From an uncultured Eubacteriales bacterium (GTDB taxonomy: Bacteria; Bacillota; Clostridia; Monoglobales; Monoglobaceae): a stretch of 14,070 nt of DNA. Positions 14,032-14,070 of the stretch are shown here, one piece after another; positions within the stretch are counted from its first letter, which is position 1, and each line of letters starts with the position of its first letter. A program made the position numbers and the translations under genes. Below the pieces are notes generated by a model. It was given only the letters and a program-made list of their open reading frames with translations. It did no database searches and had not been told where the DNA came from. The stretch lies in NCBI GenBank assembly GCA_900545865.1, contig URAN01000072.1, positions 1-14,070 of the forward strand, given 5' to 3'.

Positions 14032-14070
14032 GTTAATTTTTTGTGAATTTCGACATAAACCCGTAGGGGC
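14032..14070. other. Unassigned edge sequence after the transposase fragment
   Basis: A T-rich run is followed by CATAAACCCGTAGGGGC. The last bases may be the beginning of a GC-rich intergenic repeat, but too little is present to decide. Confidence 0.2.

Overview
The window looks like a low-to-moderate GC genome of the class Clostridia (Firmicutes), probably a gut or rumen commensal. The signs are strong AGGAGG-type ribosome binding sites, TATAAT-type promoters, S-layer-homology (SLH) and copper-amine-oxidase-like stalk domains on secreted proteins, tandem GHKL kinase/LytTR regulator pairs, and a fragment resembling an ISLre2 transposase. I cannot name a genus. Every intact gene is on the minus strand, so transcription runs from high to low coordinates.

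Layout in transcription order. (1) 13.6-14.07 kb: a plus-strand fragment that looks like the 5' end of an ISLre2-type transposase, and the divergent promoter region of the next operon. (2) 13568-7472: a six-gene operon of three consecutive pairs, each a LytTR response regulator followed by a seven-helix GHKL histidine kinase (429-431 residues). Junctions are 1-4 nt overlaps or gaps below 30 nt. No peptide gene, peptide exporter or AgrB-like protease is present. (3) 7471-7065: a structured intergenic region with two pairs of 9-nt direct repeats, both with exactly 20-nt periodicity and a shared CACGAA-like core, two sigma-A-type promoters, a strong hairpin and two mutually exclusive hairpins that include a terminator. 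(4) 7064-1777: a four-gene secretion operon encoding a stalk-domain M28 metallopeptidase, an SLH protein, a stalk-domain secreted protein and a 5'-deleted SLH remnant, closed by a terminator. (5) 1603-282: an ECF sigma factor translationally coupled to a one-helix probable anti-sigma factor, also closed by a terminator. (6) 200-1: a short disrupted reading frame with a strong ribosome binding site.

How the parts may work together. One repeat pair lies 10 bp upstream of the -35 of the best promoter for the secretion operon, where LytTR activators usually bind. The other overlaps the -35 of a promoter that would make a short structured RNA of about 170 nt. The layout recalls the agr system, where a LytTR regulator switches on its target promoters and a regulatory RNA, but here there are three sensor pairs and no autoinducer genes. 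The cell-surface peptidase/SLH operon is the likely main output. This link is inferred from sequence position only. The ECF pair may be an independent envelope-stress regulator.
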